Shown here: one piece after another, positions 14,391 to 16,167 of the stretch | Layout of the letters: the number at the start of each line of letters is the position of its first letter | Position numbering within the stretch: position 1 is the first letter of the stretch | DNA from: JBDTOX01 sp039933015 | GTDB lineage: Bacteria; Pseudomonadota; Gammaproteobacteria; Burkholderiales; Methylophilaceae | NCBI GenBank assembly: GCA_039933015.1 | Contig: JBDTOX010000184.1 | Coordinates: 1-16,167 of the forward strand | Length of the DNA: 16,167 nt | Reading direction: 5' to 3' | Position numbers and translations under genes: made by a program | Notes under the pieces: model-generated | Seen by the model: only the letters and a program-made list of their open reading frames with translations | Database searches by the model: none | What the model was told of the DNA's origin: nothing

Positions 14391-15485
14391 ATGACCCTTA
14401 AACGAGAAAACCTCTTACCCGATTACCGCTGGATATTGTTGTTTTCTGGTTGTTTATTGCTGATTTACCTGCTGCGCCCTATCCTCGCCCCGTTTTTATT
14501 TGCCGCCATACTCGCCTACATCTGCAGCCCACTGGTGGACAGGCTAGGTAATATTAAACTTGGCCGCCTGAGCATGGGGCGCTCCAGTGTCACCCGCACT
14601 ATCGGCACCGTACTGGTAATGCTGCTGCTGCTCGCCATCATGATCACACTATTGTTGATAGTCGTGCCGCTGCTGCAAAGAGAGTTGTCGCTAGTAGCCC
14701 AACGCCTGCCTGCTTACCTGAGCGCGCTGCGCGATCGCCTGGACCCATGGCTCCTGCAGCATTTTGGTGTGTCATTGGCTATAGATATCGCGCAAATTCA
14801 GGAAATGCTCACCAAAAACTGGAAAACCGCGGGTAATTTTGCCGGCCAGCTATTACTCGCCCTGAGCACACATGGCTTGGCATTGTTGAGTTGGCTGGTC
14901 AATTTGCTGCTAGTGCCCGTGGTGCTGTTCTTTCTGTTGCGCGACTGGCATGTATTTGTAGCAAAAATCGCTGTGCTTTTACCGCGGCGCTGGTATGCCA
15001 AGACCGCCACTATCGCCCATGAAATTGATCTGGTTCTGGCCGAATTCCTTCGCGGGCAGCTCTCTGTCATGCTGTTGATGAGTGCCTTTTATGCTGCAGG
15101 CTTATCGCTGGCAGGGCTGGAGCTGGCAATCCCCATCGGCCTCATTGCCGGCCTGTTGGGCTTTGTGCCGTATGTAGGCATCACCATCGGCATTATCCTG
15201 GCTTTATTGGCGGCCGCCTTGCAGTTCTCCTCTATCAGCCAGATCCTGCCCATACTGGCAGTTTTTGGCATTGGCCAGGTATTGGAGAGCATGCTGCTCA
15301 CGCCTTTTCTGGTCGGGGACCGCATCGGCCTGCATCCCGTTGTCGTGATTTTCGCATTGCTCGCGGGCGGCCAGTTGTTCGGGTTTACCGGCATACTGCT
15401 CGCATTGCCTGTCAGCGCCGCTATCGCAGTCGGTTTGCGTCACGCTAAACAAAGCTATCTCGTTAGTGATACTTATCTGAAATGA
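14391..15485 (+). CDS. perM: AI-2E family transporter (PerM-like)
   Basis: The protein has 364 residues and about eight hydrophobic segments, two at the N-terminus (15-48) and 70-95, then a soluble loop (96-150), and the rest from 155 to 350. Family signatures are in the second half: FLRGQLSVMLLMSAFY, GFVPYVGITIGI and GDRIGLHPVVVIFALLAGGQLFG. Members carry varied cargo (autoinducer-2 export, Na+/H+ antiport in some), so the substrate is unknown. The perM symbol follows the conserved order purM, perM, hda seen in beta- and gammaproteobacteria. The last four bases overlap the hda start (ATGA, 15482-15485), so the two are translationally coupled. No clear Shine-Dalgarno site precedes its ATG. 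Confidence 0.83.
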   Translation: MTLKRENLLPDYRWILLFSGCLLLIYLLRPILAPFLFAAILAYICSPLVDRLGNIKLGRLSMGRSSVTRTIGTVLVMLLLLAIMITLLLIVVPLLQRELSLVAQRLPAYLSALRDRLDPWLLQHFGVSLAIDIAQIQEMLTKNWKTAGNFAGQLLLALSTHGLALLSWLVNLLLVPVVLFFLLRDWHVFVAKIAVLLPRRWYAKTATIAHEIDLVLAEFLRGQLSVMLLMSAFYAAGLSLAGLELAIPIGLIAGLLGFVPYVGITIGIILALLAAALQFSSISQILPILAVFGIGQVLESMLLTPFLVGDRIGLHPVVVIFALLAGGQLFGFTGILLALPVSAAIAVGLRHAKQSYLVSDTYLK

Positions 15486-16117
15486 AACAATTACTTTTAG
15501 ACATCCAGCCGGCTGGGCTGCCGACGCTAGATAATTTTGTCGTAGGCCGCAATGCGGAAGCCCTGCACAGCCTGAGACTTGCCGCCAGCGGTAACAAGGA
15601 CGCCCGTTTTATCTATTTATGGGGCAGCAATGGCAGCGGCAAAAGCCATCTGCTGCAAGCCTGCACAGAGCTGGCGCGCCAGCATAAAGTGCCTCTGGTC
15701 ACTGCTGAGAACGTGCAGCTGTTGTCGGACGATCAGCAGATAGCCTTATTCAACACCTATAACCAATTGCGCGCCGATACCTCAGCCCATGGTGGCGTCC
15801 TGCTTGCGAGTGGCGATGCGGCGCCTACGCAGATGCGCTTGCGTGACGATCTCGCAACGCGGCTCGCATGGGGCCTGGTATATCAACTGCACCCGCTGAC
15901 CGATGCAGAAAAATCGCAAGCGCTAAGAACGCACGCCAAGGAACGTGGCATGAAGCTGCCGGAAGAGGTGGTGGATTACTGCTTGCGCCATTTGCGGCGC
16001 GACCTGCCTACGCTGATAGCGACGCTGGACGCACTCGACGAATGGTCGCTGACCGAGAAAAAACCCGTGACCGTACCCATGTTGCGAAAACTGCTGCAGT
16101 TTCCCATCAGCGCTTAA
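15482..16117 (+). CDS. hda: DnaA regulatory inactivator Hda, shortened
   Basis: The protein has 211 residues, against about 233 in E. coli. Hda binds the DNA-loaded sliding clamp and makes DnaA hydrolyse its ATP (RIDA). The N-terminal MKQLLLDI fits the clamp-binding QL-type motif. The AAA+ core has LDNFVVGRNAEALHSL (16-31), Walker A GSNGSGKS (48-55), the arginine-finger segment LATRLAWGLVYQL (124-136) and the lid LTDAEKSQAL (139-148). About 20 residues seem to be missing between the Walker A helix and LFNTYN, and the Walker B position reads LVTAENVQ instead of a strand ending in Asp. The frame is intact, so this is an in-frame change. It overlaps perM by four bases. Confidence 0.88.
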   Translation: MKQLLLDIQPAGLPTLDNFVVGRNAEALHSLRLAASGNKDARFIYLWGSNGSGKSHLLQACTELARQHKVPLVTAENVQLLSDDQQIALFNTYNQLRADTSAHGGVLLASGDAAPTQMRLRDDLATRLAWGLVYQLHPLTDAEKSQALRTHAKERGMKLPEEVVDYCLRHLRRDLPTLIATLDALDEWSLTEKKPVTVPMLRKLLQFPISA

Positions 16118-16146
16118 GAACCCAGACCTAATTCAGATAGAAAAAG

Positions 16147-16167
16147 ATGTTACGACTTACCGAAATA
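16147..16167 (+). CDS. Start of a further gene, cut by the window edge
   Basis: Seven codons, MLRLTEI, are visible from an ATG 29 bases after the hda stop. The opening resembles the start of a family of FAD-dependent dehydrogenase-like proteins, but seven residues cannot prove it. The Shine-Dalgarno region (AGATAGAAAAAG) is weak. Confidence 0.35.

Overview
The window reads as chromosomal DNA from a free-living Gram-negative betaproteobacterium. The clues are the PilS/PilR pair, AmpD with the N-acetylmuramyl-amidase zinc ligands, the order purM (divergent) perM-hda, tandem DUF3108 genes next to an RsmB-type RNA methyltransferase, and a base composition close to half G+C by eye. A member of Nitrosomonadales, perhaps Methylophilaceae, would fit, but that placement is inference. 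Coding density is high. There are no rRNA or tRNA genes, no intact insertion sequence and no CRISPR array.

Layout. (1) Bases 1-187 hold the 5' end of an ECF-type sigma factor on the minus strand. (2) Bases 348-3528 hold a three-gene plus-strand operon: a small one-TM protein with a Cys/His cluster (PP0621-like), then the sensor kinase PilS and the sigma-54 activator PilR. The genes overlap by 1 and 4 bases. (3) Convergent to it is a Na+/Ca2+-type antiporter (3601-4620, minus). A nested hairpin separates the two 3' ends. (4) Divergent from the antiporter is ampD (4662-5207, plus), a cytoplasmic 1,6-anhydro-MurNAc-L-alanine amidase. (5) A 523-base gap precedes a SulP anion transporter with a TTG start (5731-7266). 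(6) From 7267 to 8295 lies the least ordinary stretch: a long gap with several inverted repeats, a small ORF with a strong Shine-Dalgarno sequence, and a frameshifted coding remnant. (7) From 14330 down to 8296 runs a minus-strand block: purM, two DUF3108 paralogues, an RsmB-like methyltransferase, a dicarboxylate symporter and a GNAT acetyltransferase. The last five genes overlap or nearly touch, which points to one transcript. (8) Divergent from purM is perM-hda (14391-16117, 4-base overlap), followed by the first codons of another gene.

How the genes relate. PilS and PilR form a complete two-component system, but no pilin gene is in the window, so its target is elsewhere. Most other genes are housekeeping: purine synthesis, cell-wall recycling, RNA modification, replication control by Hda, and ion transport. 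I did not find a clearly new multi-gene system. The points most worth a second look are the shortened Hda with an eroded Walker B region, the tandem DUF3108 pair with different membrane topologies, the decayed small-gene region at 7.3-8.3 kb, the Cys/His mini-protein coupled to pilSR, and the methyltransferase-symporter-acetyltransferase coupling.
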